Of a stretch of DNA of 6,131 nt, positions 5,654 through 6,131 are shown piece after piece. Location of the stretch: contig DAHVKR010000091.1 in assembly GCA_027320785.1 (NCBI GenBank), positions 1 through 6,131 on the forward strand, read 5' to 3'. Each line of letters begins with the position of its first letter. Within the stretch, counting starts at the first letter, position 1. The notes under the pieces are model-generated. The model searched no databases and had not been told where the DNA came from. It was given only the letters and a program-made list of their open reading frames with translations. This DNA comes from Bdellovibrionales bacterium (GTDB taxonomy: Bacteria > Bdellovibrionota > Bdellovibrionia > Bdellovibrionales > Bdellovibrionaceae). Position numbers and translations under genes: made by a program.

Positions 5654-6131
5654 TCTGACTCCATTCAAAGATCTTTTCCTGAGCTCCAAAATCATCCTCA
5701 ATGGTCAGCGGCCTCTTTTATTTTGCAAACCCTTCAAAAAAAAGGCTTTGAAGCTTTATTAGCGGGCGGGGCCGTTCGGGATCTTCTTATTCACCGTCAG
5801 CCAGGTGATCTGGATATTGCCACCAGTGCATTGCCCGATCAGGTTGAGAAGCTTTTTCCGCAAACAGTAGCCGTGGGGAAAGCTTTTGGCGTGATTCGAG
5901 TGATTCAAGAGGGGCATTCCATCGAAGTGGCGACCTACCGTCATGATCTTGAGTATCGAGATGGGCGAAGACCTGAAGGGGTTGTTTTTACCAACCGCGT
6001 AGAGGATGCGAAAAGACGAGATTTTACGATCAATGCTCTTTTCTATGATCCCTTTAAAGGTATTGTTTATGACGACGTGAGGGGGCAAGAGGATTTATCC
6101 CGGAAACTTCTTCGTTGTGTCGGCGAATCTT
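5639..6131 (+). CDS. CCA tRNA nucleotidyltransferase / poly(A) polymerase family protein, 5' part
   Basis: These 164 codons of a class II nucleotidyltransferase run off the right edge of the window. The head domain is clear: AGGAVRDLL at 42-50, the metal-binding D57 and D59 in GDLDIAT, VGKAFGVIRV at 79-88, EVATYRHD at 96-103 and the RRDFTINALFYDP motif at 126-138. Such enzymes add or repair the 3' CCA of tRNA, or in some lineages only part of it, or polyadenylate RNA; the visible portion does not separate these, so no symbol is given. The start is inferred: GTG at 5639 is the only reasonable in-frame initiator, because no in-frame ATG occurs before the catalytic motif and an in-frame TGA lies at 5591. 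No ribosome site is visible, in line with a leaderless transcript. A run of eight A (5736-5743) lies early in the gene. The neighbour queG is also a tRNA-maturation gene. Confidence 0.92.
   Translation, partial: MNENKSDSIQRSFPELQNHPQWSAASFILQTLQKKGFEALLAGGAVRDLLIHRQPGDLDIATSALPDQVEKLFPQTVAVGKAFGVIRVIQEGHSIEVATYRHDLEYRDGRRPEGVVFTNRVEDAKRRDFTINALFYDPFKGIVYDDVRGQEDLSRKLLRCVGES

Noticed and set aside
5759..6088. Minus-strand open frame of 109 codons
   Set aside because: It is antisense to the nucleotidyltransferase head domain, whose conserved motifs show that the plus frame is the real one.

Overview
The window is gene-dense bacterial chromosome of moderate GC with very short intergenic gaps and many start/stop overlaps. 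It carries eight recognisable genes. I see no tRNA, rRNA, CRISPR array, insertion sequence or phage signature. Two things suggest a Bdellovibrionota-like, possibly predatory, bacterium. One is the HD-GYP-type protein with a short N-terminal 'single-motif' domain. The other is the general look of the tryptophan 2,3-dioxygenase N-terminus. This placement is inference from remembered protein families, not a database result.

Left part (5-3986, minus strand). A head-to-tail string of five genes is read from right to left: a degenerate HD-GYP signalling protein, a creatininase-family metal amidohydrolase, an arginase/formimidoylglutamase-family hydrolase, a PLP-dependent threonine-aldolase-type lyase, and tryptophan 2,3-dioxygenase (KynA). 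The last four are tightly coupled by ATGA overlaps at 2287-2290 and 313-316 and a 32-base overlap at 1325-1356. The likely theme is amino-acid catabolism. KynA makes N-formylkynurenine, and two metal-dependent C-N hydrolases plus a PLP lyase sit in the same operon without a classical KynB or KynU. The operon is therefore a candidate for an alternative kynurenine route. KynA loses similarity to its family after about residue 91 and stops at position 5, so it is either truncated or damaged at the sequence edge.

Middle (3987-4589). An 87-base divergent spacer separates the HD-GYP gene from a plus-strand gene for a 171-residue helical protein. That protein looks like a histidine-phosphotransfer (Hpt) domain with Asp in place of the phosphorylatable His. 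It ends in a tail resembling the CheY-binding peptides of CheZ and FliM.

Right part (4570-6131). queG (epoxyqueuosine reductase, minus strand) converges on the Hpt-like gene with a 20-base overlap of the two 3' ends. It diverges from a plus-strand CCA-adding/poly(A) polymerase-family nucleotidyltransferase gene that runs off the window. Only 22 bases separate the two start codons, and they hold overlapping, oppositely oriented -10-like elements. Both products act on tRNA. No gene-free stretch longer than about 90 bases is present.
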